A stretch of DNA of 64,000 nucleotides, taken from the NCBI RefSeq assembly GCF_000420845.1, contig NZ_ATVS01000019.1:1-64000 (forward strand), in the 5' to 3' direction. Below the pieces are notes generated by a model that ran no database searches, was not told where the DNA came from, and was given only the letters and a program-made list of their open reading frames with translations. This document shows positions 17,699 to 25,498 of the stretch, piece after piece (positions within the stretch are counted from its first letter, which is position 1; every line of letters begins with the position of its first letter). This stretch comes from Butyrivibrio sp. AE3009. Its GTDB lineage: Bacteria; Bacillota; Clostridia; Lachnospirales; Lachnospiraceae. The position numbers and the translations under genes were made by a program.

Positions 17699-19440
17699 AA
17701 GTAGAAAAGAATGCCCCATACAACAAGGGCGATGTTCTGACACTTACAATTGAAGATATAGGAATTGACGGGGAGGGTATTGGCAAGATAGACGGCTATA
17801 CCCTTTTTGTAAAGGATGCGGTAATAGGAGATACAGTTAAGGCCTCCATTATGAAGGCCAAGAAAAACTATGCCTACGCCCATCTTGATGAGGTGATAAG
17901 GCCTTCCGAATACCGCGTGGAGCCAAAGTGCCCCATTGCCCGTCAGTGCGGCGGCTGCCAGACCCAGAGTATGTCCTACGAAAGAGAGCTTGAGTTCAAG
18001 CAGAACAAGGTTCGCAGCAACATCGTGCGTCTTGGCGGTTTTGATGAAGCTTTTGTTGATTCTGTTATGGAGCCGATCATCGGAATGGAGGAGCCCTGGA
18101 GATACAGAAACAAAGCCCAGTTCCCCATTGGCAAGGATAAGAATGGCAAAAACATTGCAGGCTTTTACGCAGGGAGAACCCACAGCATTATTCCTGTCAG
18201 TGATTGCCTTATCGGAACAGAAGAGAACAAAGAGATACTGGGCATCATCACAGGCCACATGGAAAAGAATAATATCCAGCCCTATGATGAGAAGACCGGC
18301 AAGGGCCTTGTTCGTCATGTACTGATAAGGAAGGGCTTCAAGAGCGGTCAGATCATGGTGTGCCTTGTGATCAATTACAAGGGCACTGATAGTCATGGAA
18401 AGACTTCGAAGAATAATGCCGGTGAAGCAGAGTATATTAAGAATCAGAAACAGCTTACGGAGAGACTTTCTGCCGTCGCCGGGATGACAAGCATCTCTGT
18501 CAGCATAAACACTGAGAATACCAACGTTATCATGGGCTACGAGATCCATACCATCTGGGGAACGGACACAATCCGTGACACGCTCTGCGGCCTTGAATTC
18601 GAGATCTCGCCCCTTTCATTTTTCCAGGTCAATCCTGTTCAATGTGAGAAACTCTACGGACAGGCCATCGAATATGCCGGACTTACAGGAAAAGAGACAG
18701 TCTGGGACCTGTACTGCGGCATAGGAACCATCACCCTGTCTATGGCAAAGGCAGCAGGACATGTCTACGGCGTTGAGATAATTGACGCAGCAATCGAGGA
18801 TGCCAAGAAGAATGCGGTTCGTAACGGCCTTGATAATGCGGACTTTTTCTGTGGTAAGGCTGAGGAGGTACTTCCTGAGTTCTATGAAAAGCAGATGAAG
18901 GAAAACAAAGATGCTGCCAGCCTACATCCTGATGTCATTGTTGTTGACCCTCCTCGCAAAGGATGCGACGAGAAGTGCCTTGAGACCATGCTTAAGATGA
19001 GCCCTGAACGAATTGTTTATGTTAGCTGTGACAGTGCAACTTTGGCCAGAGACCTCCGTATTCTTGTGGATGGAGGATACGAGATAAAGAAGGTAAGACC
19101 ATGCGACATGTTTAGTCATACCGTGCATGTGGAGACAGTATGTTTATTGTCCAAACTTCATGAAGCAAAGCATCATATCAACGTAAAGGTAGATATGGAT
19201 GAACTTGATCTTACAAGTGCGGAGGCTAAGGCAACATATAAAGAGATTGAAGAATGGGTGCAGGAGCACTACGGATTCCATGTGACAAACCTGAATATAG
19301 CTCAGGTAAAGCAGAAGCATGGGATTATAGAAAGAGAGAATTACAATAAGCCAAAATCAGAAAATAGCAGACAACCGGGATGCCCGGAAGAAAAGGTAAA
19401 GGCTATAGAAGAGGCTTTGAAATTTTTTCAGATGATATAA
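17695..19440 (+). CDS. rlmD: 23S rRNA (uracil-1939-C5)-methyltransferase RlmD with C-terminal extension
   Basis: About 581 residues. An N-terminal TRAM domain is followed by an iron-sulfur cluster cysteine set (CPIARQCGGCQ) and a RumA-type methyltransferase domain with DLYCGIGTITLSMA, VVDPPRKGCD and the catalytic cysteine in YVSCDSATLARD. The last 85 or so residues (from INVKVDMDEL, with AQVKQKHGIIERENYNKPKS) are an extra domain seen, as I recall, in many clostridial RlmD proteins. The start at 17695 follows TGGAGGA and overlaps the trmL stop; a TTG at 17683 would sit inside that site. Target position is inferred from the family. Confidence 0.9.
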   Translation: MKVEKNAPYNKGDVLTLTIEDIGIDGEGIGKIDGYTLFVKDAVIGDTVKASIMKAKKNYAYAHLDEVIRPSEYRVEPKCPIARQCGGCQTQSMSYERELEFKQNKVRSNIVRLGGFDEAFVDSVMEPIIGMEEPWRYRNKAQFPIGKDKNGKNIAGFYAGRTHSIIPVSDCLIGTEENKEILGIITGHMEKNNIQPYDEKTGKGLVRHVLIRKGFKSGQIMVCLVINYKGTDSHGKTSKNNAGEAEYIKNQKQLTERLSAVAGMTSISVSINTENTNVIMGYEIHTIWGTDTIRDTLCGLEFEISPLSFFQVNPVQCEKLYGQAIEYAGLTGKETVWDLYCGIGTITLSMAKAAGHVYGVEIIDAAIEDAKKNAVRNGLDNADFFCGKAEEVLPEFYEKQMKENKDAASLHPDVIVVDPPRKGCDEKCLETMLKMSPERIVYVSCDSATLARDLRILVDGGYEIKKVRPCDMFSHTVHVETVCLLSKLHEAKHHINVKVDMDELDLTSAEAKATYKEIEEWVQEHYGFHVTNLNIAQVKQKHGIIERENYNKPKSENSRQPGCPEEKVKAIEEALKFFQMI

Positions 19441-19555
19441 GGCCTGATTTATGGCGCAAGTTCTTTTATAATTATTGTTAAGGTTGAATCGTAAACTGTA
19501 TTCACGTACAATTTACAAAGATTTTCTTTATTTGATTGGAAAGGAGCATGATTAT

Positions 19556-19621
19556 ATGACCATCAGAGTTGTTACCGCTCAGTAGTCTGAGCTTAAATAA
19601 TAAATGAATCGTAAGCTCAGA
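19556..19621 (+). promoter_or_regulatory. Nine-codon leader frame followed by a hairpin, upstream of the CD3324 gene
   Basis: A tiny frame MTIRVVTAQ (19556-19585) has an AAAGGAG ribosome binding site (about 19539-19545). Its stop codon abuts a perfect 10-base-pair hairpin (19586-19595 with 19612-19621, loop 16). The layout recalls a leader peptide and attenuator, or it may be the scar of a lost gene. There is no T run after the hairpin. The remaining sequence from 19441 to 19555 holds no recognisable element. Confidence 0.4.
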
Positions 19622-19656
19622 TGAATCCTAAGAGAAATGATGTTAGGAGGAACGAT

Positions 19657-19947
19657 ATGAGCTATATAAAGGCAGAGAATGTGCTGCCGCAGGAATTAAT
19701 AGAAACGATTCAGCAATATGTAGACGGAAAAATGATCTATATTCCCTGCAAGGAAAAACAGGAGTGGGGAACCACGACTTCTGCCAAGGTCTTCTTTCGT
19801 GAAAGAAATGAAGAAATATACGAAAACTACATAGGCGGAATAGGAATACACGAACTTGCACACAGGTTTTCCTTGTCGGAGAAAAGCATTCAGAGAATCC
19901 TCAGGAATCAGAGGCTGGCCTTAAGCAAAGGTGCCCTTTCTGTCTGA
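19657..19947 (+). CDS. CD3324 family helix-turn-helix protein
   Basis: 96 residues beginning MSYIKAENVLPQELIETIQQ, with YVDGKMIYIPCKE and WGTTTSAKVFFRERN, which are the hallmarks of the CD3324 family of small Mor-like regulators in Clostridia. The C-terminal half (IGIHELAHRFSLSEKSIQRIL) forms a helix-turn-helix. The ATG at 19657 follows a strong AGGAGG (19645-19650). The biological role of the family is not known to me. It marks the left edge of an accessory region. Confidence 0.82.
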   Translation: MSYIKAENVLPQELIETIQQYVDGKMIYIPCKEKQEWGTTTSAKVFFRERNEEIYENYIGGIGIHELAHRFSLSEKSIQRILRNQRLALSKGALSV

Positions 19948-20239
19948 TCATACCAAAACAAGAGTGTTCTTTAGATGTGGAGGTTGTGGGAAGAAACAGG
20001 AGTTTATCAATTCCTATAGATTTAGAGTAAATGCTAACGGTAAAAGTGTTGATGTATGGCTGATATATCGATGTAAGAAATGTAAGCATTCCAAGAACCT
20101 CACAATTTATGAAAGGACTCGTCCAGGAAAGATACCTGAAGAATTGTTTGAGAGCTTTATGAATAACGATATGGAAACTGCCATGAAGTATGGTAGCGAT
20201 ATAGACTTTTTAAAAAGAAACAATGCTGAATTAAAATGA
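19931..20239 (+). CDS. Truncated DUF1062 family protein
   Basis: The 102-residue frame matches the N-terminal half of DUF1062: FFRCGGCGKKQEFINS, FRVNANGKSVDVWLIY and RCKKCKHSKNLTIYERTRPG, with two CxxC pairs likely to bind zinc. Family members are usually about 170-190 residues, and here the protein stops after FLKRNNAELK, so the C-terminal half is missing. The GTG start at 19931 overlaps the upstream gene by 17 bases and has a weak ribosome binding site. It is probably a decayed gene. A GGCCGG/CCGGCC hairpin (20246-20268) follows. Confidence 0.65.
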   Translation: MPFLSDHTKTRVFFRCGGCGKKQEFINSYRFRVNANGKSVDVWLIYRCKKCKHSKNLTIYERTRPGKIPEELFESFMNNDMETAMKYGSDIDFLKRNNAELK

Positions 20240-20285
20240 ATTTCGGCCGGGCTATGTGTCCGGCCATTTCAATAGGGAGAATGTA

Positions 20286-21281
20286 ATGGAAGAACAATAT
20301 TTTTTTCATGTAATATCCGACATTCCCAAGAAGGTCGGTGAACATATCATTCTGGATGACAAGCATCCAAACGGTGTCCACAAGCGTGTATATGAGGAAC
20401 TCGAAACAGTAAATGATATATATAATAATCCTGAAAAATATAAGGATACAGAACTGACGCACAAGGTGGATGTAGCGCTTCGTGAGCTTGCGTTGGAAAA
20501 AGTTAGAAAAGAAAAGTATTCGGAGTACCCTTCGAGAATGGCTTCGCTATATGTGTCTAAGTCATACGAGGAAGCTGAGAGGTGGGGAGACTATTTTGCT
20601 AAGTTAGGAAGACCTACTTTCGGAATTGCAAAGATAAAAGTGACTGGAAGAGTTTTTGAAGGAGATGCCTACAAGTGTTTTGATGGAGTAACAGACGAAC
20701 AAGAGAATCTTAGGATGGCTGAAATCTATTGGCAGAATGGAGCTAATGAGGATGGACATGAATCAATCGTGGAGATTCTTGTTGACGGAGATATAGAGAT
20801 TGTTGAGATGGTAAAAGATATTAATGCGAATACGGAATACAAATATTTTGAGTTGAGAGAAAAACCCGACTTAAAAGATATGGCTGCAGATTGGTTTCAC
20901 AAAAAGTGGGGAGTCCCCAAGGATGCTTATCTTGAATGTATGACAGCGTATCTTAATAAAGAGACCGAAAATGGTTGGTACCTATGCATGTTAGGAGATC
21001 AAATTGTCGGGGGGTTAGGTGTAATCGATAATGATTTTCATGACAGGAAGGACTTAAGCCCCAATGTTTGCGCTGTATATACTGAAGAGGCTCATCGTGG
21101 ACAGGGGATAGCAGGAAATCTTCTTAATCTTGTTGTGGAGAACATGAATAAAAAAGGAATTTCACCGCTCTATCTTGTTACAGATCATACTGGTTTTTAT
21201 GAGCGTTATGGATGGGAGTTTTACTGTATGGCTCAAGGAGATGATGAACCGGAGCAGACGAGATTGTACATTCATCGATGA
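20286..21281 (+). CDS. DUF2441-GNAT acetyltransferase fusion protein
   Basis: About 331 residues. The N-terminal half (EQYFFHVISDIPKKVGEHII, then PSRMASLYVSKSYEEAERW) matches DUF2441, a domain related to ADP-ribosyltransferase-like folds by my recollection. The C-terminal half is a GNAT acetyltransferase with VYTEEAHRGQGIAGNLL as the acetyl-CoA loop and HTGFYERYGWEF near the end. The ATG at 20286 follows AGGGAGAATG; the frame is open to a GTG at 20256. Such a fusion suggests modification of a shared substrate, perhaps a drug or a small molecule. The function is not known. Confidence 0.72.
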   Translation: MEEQYFFHVISDIPKKVGEHIILDDKHPNGVHKRVYEELETVNDIYNNPEKYKDTELTHKVDVALRELALEKVRKEKYSEYPSRMASLYVSKSYEEAERWGDYFAKLGRPTFGIAKIKVTGRVFEGDAYKCFDGVTDEQENLRMAEIYWQNGANEDGHESIVEILVDGDIEIVEMVKDINANTEYKYFELREKPDLKDMAADWFHKKWGVPKDAYLECMTAYLNKETENGWYLCMLGDQIVGGLGVIDNDFHDRKDLSPNVCAVYTEEAHRGQGIAGNLLNLVVENMNKKGISPLYLVTDHTGFYERYGWEFYCMAQGDDEPEQTRLYIHR

Positions 21282-21310
21282 TACATTTGAAATAGACAAC
21301 TAGGAAAAGA

Positions 21311-21354
21311 CGCACTCTATACTTACTAATGGCAGGTATGAGTGCGCCTTTTTC
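21311..21354 (+). terminator. Terminator after the DUF2441-GNAT gene
   Basis: An imperfect stem of CGCACTCTATAC (21311-21322) with GTATGAGTGCG (21336-21346) is followed by CCTTTTTCTT. It ends the upstream transcript. Confidence 0.65.
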
Positions 21355-21404
21355 TTGAAAAAGAAAATGTAATAGATTTCGGAAAAGCATTTGACATTGG
21401 TTTA

Positions 21405-21742
21405 TTATTTCTTCTTGCCGCGTCCGGTTCCTTTTACAGGTTTACAAAGATCTGATTATCTCTGGAGGATATCGGTAAAGGTTTTAAACTCATAAGGGGC
21501 CATCTTAGTGAAGTTGATTTTAAAGAGTTTGCTGTACATTATCATCTGAGCTTGTGTTGCATTATCGGCAGTCTTTAGCTCTTCAAATGAGTCAAGGATA
21601 TCATCAACAGGTGTAGTAACATCACCGGTTTCTGCATCTTTGCTATGAGCATCTCTTAAATCTTTGCGATTTTTACGATATCATTTCCGAGAAGGTTGTT
21701 AAAGTAATTATCTTCGGAAAATGAAGTAGATCATTGAAGGAC
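21405..21742 (-). pseudogene. Decayed unidentified gene fragment
   Basis: Read on the minus strand, an interrupted frame can be followed for about 110 codons: SEDNYFNNLLGNDIVKIAK, then after a one-base loss DLRDAHSKDAETGDV, later TADNATQAQMIMYSKLFK and KMAPYEFKTFTDILQR. An in-frame TAA (21456-21458) is followed by a basic tail ending GTGRGKKK and a second stop at 21405. The continuity of plausible protein sequence through a frameshift and a nonsense codon is good evidence of a former gene. No start remains. I do not recognise the family. Confidence 0.55.
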
Positions 21743-21764
21743 ATCAGTGGGTGTGATAAAATAA

Positions 21765-21795
21765 ATTCACTAATATGAATGTTATATAAGTGAAT
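21765..21795. promoter_or_regulatory. Palindromic operator candidate upstream of the XRE regulator
   Basis: Arms ATTCACT (21765-21771) and AGTGAAT (21789-21795) are perfect inverted repeats separated by 17 bases, about 20 bases before the regulator's start codon. This position is typical for self-repression by a phage-type repressor. Confidence 0.5.
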
Positions 21796-21815
21796 AATAA
21801 AGCGAGGTATCACTC

Positions 21816-22178
21816 ATGATTATCAGTGAAAGAATTATAAAGGTTTTGAAAGAACGCAATATGACTCAGGCGGAGTTTGCAAAGCAGGTAGGTATTTCGA
21901 CCAGTACCATAAGCGAATGGAAAAAGAGAAAGACCAATCCTACTGTAGAAAAGATAATGGACATCTGTAATGTTTTGCAAATTACTCCGGAGCAACTTCT
22001 TACCGGTAAAGGAATTGAGGATGAAGAGGAAATTGCTGCAGCAAGTCCTGAAAGCAAATTTACGCCGGGAGATATTCAGATGATTGAAGATTATCACAAT
22101 CTTAGAGAAGAACAGCAGAAGAGACTTATGGCTTATATGGAGGCCTTGAAGAAGATAGAAAGTCTTGAAGAGATGTAG
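21816..22178 (+). CDS. XRE family phage-repressor-like regulator
   Basis: 120 residues. A Cro/CI-type helix-turn-helix occupies about residues 5-60 (MTQAEFAKQVGISTSTISEW, then PTVEKIMDICNVL), followed by an acidic linker and a short helical C terminus that may dimerise. A palindrome just upstream suggests autoregulation. It lies beside an ORF6N antirepressor-type gene, a common phage-derived pairing. Confidence 0.85.
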   Translation: MIISERIIKVLKERNMTQAEFAKQVGISTSTISEWKKRKTNPTVEKIMDICNVLQITPEQLLTGKGIEDEEEIAAASPESKFTPGDIQMIEDYHNLREEQQKRLMAYMEALKKIESLEEM

Positions 22179-22260
22179 GAAAGAGTTTAAAAATTTGAAA
22201 AGGTGGTTTGCGGTCGATTTTTGCGACCACAAAAATCACATTGTTTGAATATAGAATATA

Positions 22261-22283
22261 TGAAGTCACAATTTGTGACTTCA
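22261..22283. repeat. 23-base palindrome before the ORF6N gene
   Basis: TGAAGTCACA and TGTGACTTCA form perfect 10-base arms around a 3-base centre, located about 30 bases upstream of the ORF6N start. A variant of the same palindrome lies inside the gene at 22519-22541. It could be a protein binding site or an RNA hairpin. Confidence 0.6.
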
Positions 22284-22313
22284 AAAAAGGAAATGCAAAG
22301 GGATATAGTGTTT

Positions 22314-23328
22314 ATGAAAAATACAACAGACTTACTCACAGTTGAGTCTATTAGAAACTGTGTATATACGATACGCGGGCAACAGGTGATGCTCGACAGT
22401 GATTTAGCTGATATTTATGGATATGAAGTCAAAAGATTAAATGAGCAGGTTAAACGAAATATAAACAGATTTCCGGAAGATTTTATGTTTCAATTGACAA
22501 GAGAGGAAGTTGATTTGGTGAAGTCGCAAAATGCGACTTCACGGAATGATTCATTTTTTGAAGGGCAGGATGGTGGTAGAAGAAAAATGCCTTATGTTTT
22601 TACAGAGCAAGGAATTTATATGTTAGCTACAGTTCTTAGAGGTGAGTTAGCTGAGCAACAAAGCATTTTTATTATGCGAGCTTTTAAGGAAATGCGTCAT
22701 TATATCCGTCAGAATCAGCAGTTTGTAACTCAGTCCGAAATGAGCATGGTTACTGCTAAAGGTTTCAGAGTTATCTGTGCAAATGGCAGGAGCAATTGAT
22801 CATCAGAAGAAAACGGATAAGGCAATTGAAGATATTCAGAAGAGTATTGATACCCTGAATGAAAATTTTGTTTCGGATAAGGATTTTAAGAATTTTATAA
22901 TCTATAAAGGTCAGAAGTTTGAAGCTGATGTGGCTTACATAGATATCTATCAGCAGGCAGCAAAATCAATTTATGTTGTTGACGATTATATGAATGCTAA
23001 ATCGTTACAGTTACTATCACAGAAAAATCCAGGGGTCGAAGTTGTTCTTTTCACAGAAAATGGACATGGCAAAAGAGGATTTCTTACTACATCTGTGGTT
23101 AATGATTTTATAAACCAGTACCCACCGCTTCGGATTAAACCAAATCCGGATTGTCATGATAGACTTATTGTTCTCGATTATGGATTTCCAACAGAGCAGG
23201 CATTCCACTGTGGAGCATCAAGTAAGGATGCAGGACGAAAGCTCTGTGCTATTAACAAGGTAGAATCAGTACAAATGGTTCGCCCGGTTATTGATGCTTT
23301 GTTAAAACTTCCGGATAAAAAAATCTAA
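22314..23328 (+). pseudogene. ORF6N domain protein, frameshifted
   Basis: The first part encodes an ORF6N domain (VESIRNCVYTIRGQQVMLDS, then YEVKRLNEQVKRN and RRKMPYVFTEQGIYMLATVL), found in phage antirepressor-type proteins. The frame breaks near 22762: removing one G from AAAGGTTTCAG would continue as VTAKVSELSVQMAG into the downstream frame at 22777-23328, which holds a C-terminal PLD-like segment (FEADVAYIDIYQQAAKSIYVVDD, CHDRLIVLDYG). The two halves together give the full family length. The ATG at 22314 follows AAAGGGA. Either the gene is inactivated or a programmed shift occurs; simple decay is likelier given the neighbours. Confidence 0.75.
22519..22541. repeat. Second copy of the 23-base palindrome, inside the ORF6N gene
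   Basis: TGAAGTCGCA and TGCGACTTCA form perfect 10-base arms around a 3-base centre. Relative to the upstream copy at 22261-22283, one base in each arm has changed together (A to G and T to C), which preserves the symmetry. Confidence 0.6.
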
Positions 23329-23342
23329 AGGAGATGATATAA

Positions 23343-23486
23343 TTGGGAAAAGAAAAACCAAAAGTATATCTATATACTCGTGTTTCCACATCTATGCAGA
23401 TAGATGGTTATTCTTTGGAGGCACAGAAAATGTGGAACAATCAGAAGAAAGCTCATCGCCTCCATTACCACCGCCAAGAAAAATGA
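23343..23486 (+). pseudogene. Serine recombinase N-terminal remnant
   Basis: A TTG start after AAAGGAG leads to a 47-codon frame with VYLYTRVSTSMQIDGYSLEAQ, the unmistakable N terminus of a large serine recombinase including the catalytic serine in RVSTS. After about codon 30 the sequence leaves the family and ends. The following bases in another frame read EESSSPPLPPPRKMTK, probably the tail of a different gene joined by a deletion. It is the stub of a mobile element integrase. Confidence 0.7.
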
Positions 23487-23560
23487 CAAAACAAAGCAAT
23501 CAAGGACAGGATTGCAATCTATTACCGCCTTAAAATCTTAAGTGAAAGGAGGGATACCAA

Positions 23561-24397
23561 ATGGATTGGGTAAGGACCATAAACGATGCAATAGAATACA
23601 TGGAAGAGAATCTGACAGAGGATATAACCCTGGCGGATATATCCAAGGCAGTTAATCTTTCAGCGTTCCACTTCCAGCGAGCTTTCACGCTGCTGACAGG
23701 AATGTCTCCGGCGGAATATCTGAGAAAAAGACGATTGTCTCAGGCCGCATCGGAGCTGGTAAAGGGAGATGGGAAAGTTATTGATATTGCACTTAAGTTT
23801 GGATTCAATTCACCGGAGAGCTTTACCAAAGCTTTTACAAGGTTTCACGGTGTGTCGCCTGCGCAGGCCAAAAAAGGAGAGCCTATCCAGTTCATGAGCA
23901 GGTATACCGTCCAGATCACGATTAAAGGAGGCAGTATCATGGAATACAAGATTGAGAAATGGGAAGAGATGGATCTTCTCGTACATGCTAAGCTGTTTAA
24001 TGCCGAAACCAGTGAAACGGAGATACCGAAGTTCTGGGATGAGTACTATTCCAATGAGGAGTACAGAAAGATTCCGGGGTATCTGGGGGTATGCGCTCAG
24101 GTGAAAAGCGGAAGCGATGAGTTTAAGTACGGCATTGGCTGCAAGGCATCGGATGTAGATGGCGTGCCTGAAGGCTTTGAAGTTATCCATATTCCCGAAT
24201 ATGACTGGGCAGTATTTAAATGTGTCGGTCCGTCCCCCAATGCAATACAGGATATGTGGGAGCGTATCTACAAGGAATGGCTTCCGGTGTCTGAGTACGA
24301 GCTGATCCCGGATGTAGATATCGAGAACTATCTTCCGGGAGACCCCTCAGCAGCTGATTATGTCAGCGAGATCTGCATTCCGGTAAAAAAGAGGTAA
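23561..24397 (+). CDS. AraC family regulator with GyrI-like ligand-binding domain
   Basis: 278 residues. Two helix-turn-helix motifs fill residues 1-105 (DISKAVNLSAFHFQRAF, and GFNSPESFTKAFTRFHGVSP), and a GyrI-like effector domain fills about 125-278 (MEYKIEKWEEMDLLVHAKLF, ending in ENYLPGDPS and CIPVKKR). Proteins of this layout, such as Rob, sense small drugs or signals. AAAGGAGGGATACC precedes the ATG. It stands near a chloramphenicol acetyltransferase remnant and a DinB-like gene, which suggests an original role in chemical stress. Confidence 0.88.
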   Translation: MDWVRTINDAIEYMEENLTEDITLADISKAVNLSAFHFQRAFTLLTGMSPAEYLRKRRLSQAASELVKGDGKVIDIALKFGFNSPESFTKAFTRFHGVSPAQAKKGEPIQFMSRYTVQITIKGGSIMEYKIEKWEEMDLLVHAKLFNAETSETEIPKFWDEYYSNEEYRKIPGYLGVCAQVKSGSDEFKYGIGCKASDVDGVPEGFEVIHIPEYDWAVFKCVGPSPNAIQDMWERIYKEWLPVSEYELIPDVDIENYLPGDPSAADYVSEICIPVKKR

Positions 24398-24431
24398 CAG
24401 GTAAGCGAAGCTTCAGGAGGTGATCTGCGTT

Positions 24432-25487
24432 ATGGACAAAGAATGGTCGGAGAAGAATAAAGAGGTGCAACGCCTTTTATCCAAAGAGGCGACTTTTGAT
24501 GAAGCTACCAAGAAACTAATCGCATTCAGAGATGAGATGTTCCAGCAGGTCACCTGGATCGTAGAAGGCTACCCTGAGGAGGCTTTTTATCAGATGCCAT
24601 TTCCCGGCGTCGACGGATATCATAGCAAGACGCTGGCCTATTCTATATGGCATATTTTCAGGATTGAAGATATCGTTGCCCATGAGATGATCGCGCAAGA
24701 TGAGCAGATTCTGTTTAGGGAAGGTTTCCTGGAAAAAACGAGCTCTCCCATCATTACAACCGGGAATGAACTTGTGGGAGAAGAGATTGCTGAGTTTTCA
24801 AAGAAACTGAATGTCGAGCAGCTCTATCTGTATGCCAAGGCTGTAAAGGAAGCAAGCGATGAGCTTCTCAAAGGTCTCAATTATAAGGACTTAAAAAGAA
24901 AGTTTGAAGGCGAGACAAAGACTCAGCTTATAAAGAGCAAATGTGTCAGTGAAGATGAGAACGCATTCTGGCTTATCGACTATTGGTGTGGCAAGGATAT
25001 AAAGGGCCTCATACAGATGCCTTTTTCCCGCCACTGGATCATGCATATAGAGGCCATGAGGCGCATAAAAGATAAACTATGCAAGAACGCCAGAAAAGGT
25101 GTCGACCCTGTGGCAATATGCGGCTTGTCATGCAATCATTGTTTCCTGGGTGAATGGTGCGGAGGCTGTAGGACAAGCTATAATGTTTGTTCTTTTGCTA
25201 CATGTTCTGAAGGCAGGATCTGTCCAAATGTAAAATGTTGTAAAGAAAAAGGGATTGACGGCTGCTACGAATGTAGCGAAATTGAGACCTGTAATAAAGG
25301 CTTTTTTGTGCCTTCAAATGATGGCGCAAACGCTGCCAAAGCTCAGTCCTTATATATCAGGAAATATGGTAAAAAGGAATTCCTGAAAGTCCAGACCAGA
25401 CTACATGAGAAATATGATTTCCAGAAGACCCAGGAAATTCTCGGACAGGACTACCAAAAAGCATTTGAAATACTGGAAAAGAACTGA
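24432..25487 (+). CDS. DinB-like / DUF3795 fusion protein
   Basis: About 351 residues. The N-terminal part (residues 20-220) has a DinB-type four-helix bundle with metal-binding-type histidines in YSIWHIFRIEDIVAHEMI and RHWIMHIEAMRRI. The C-terminal part (about 225-351) matches DUF3795: AICGLSCNHCFLGEWCGGC, CSEGRICPNVKCCKEKG and GCYECSEIETC, about 15 cysteines that probably bind zinc or an iron-sulfur cluster. The ATG at 24432 follows AGGAGGTGA. It lies about 34 bases after the AraC gene and is likely co-transcribed. The enzymatic role is unknown. Confidence 0.75.
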   Translation: MDKEWSEKNKEVQRLLSKEATFDEATKKLIAFRDEMFQQVTWIVEGYPEEAFYQMPFPGVDGYHSKTLAYSIWHIFRIEDIVAHEMIAQDEQILFREGFLEKTSSPIITTGNELVGEEIAEFSKKLNVEQLYLYAKAVKEASDELLKGLNYKDLKRKFEGETKTQLIKSKCVSEDENAFWLIDYWCGKDIKGLIQMPFSRHWIMHIEAMRRIKDKLCKNARKGVDPVAICGLSCNHCFLGEWCGGCRTSYNVCSFATCSEGRICPNVKCCKEKGIDGCYECSEIETCNKGFFVPSNDGANAAKAQSLYIRKYGKKEFLKVQTRLHEKYDFQKTQEILGQDYQKAFEILEKN

Positions 25488-25498
25488 AGAAGGGTGAA

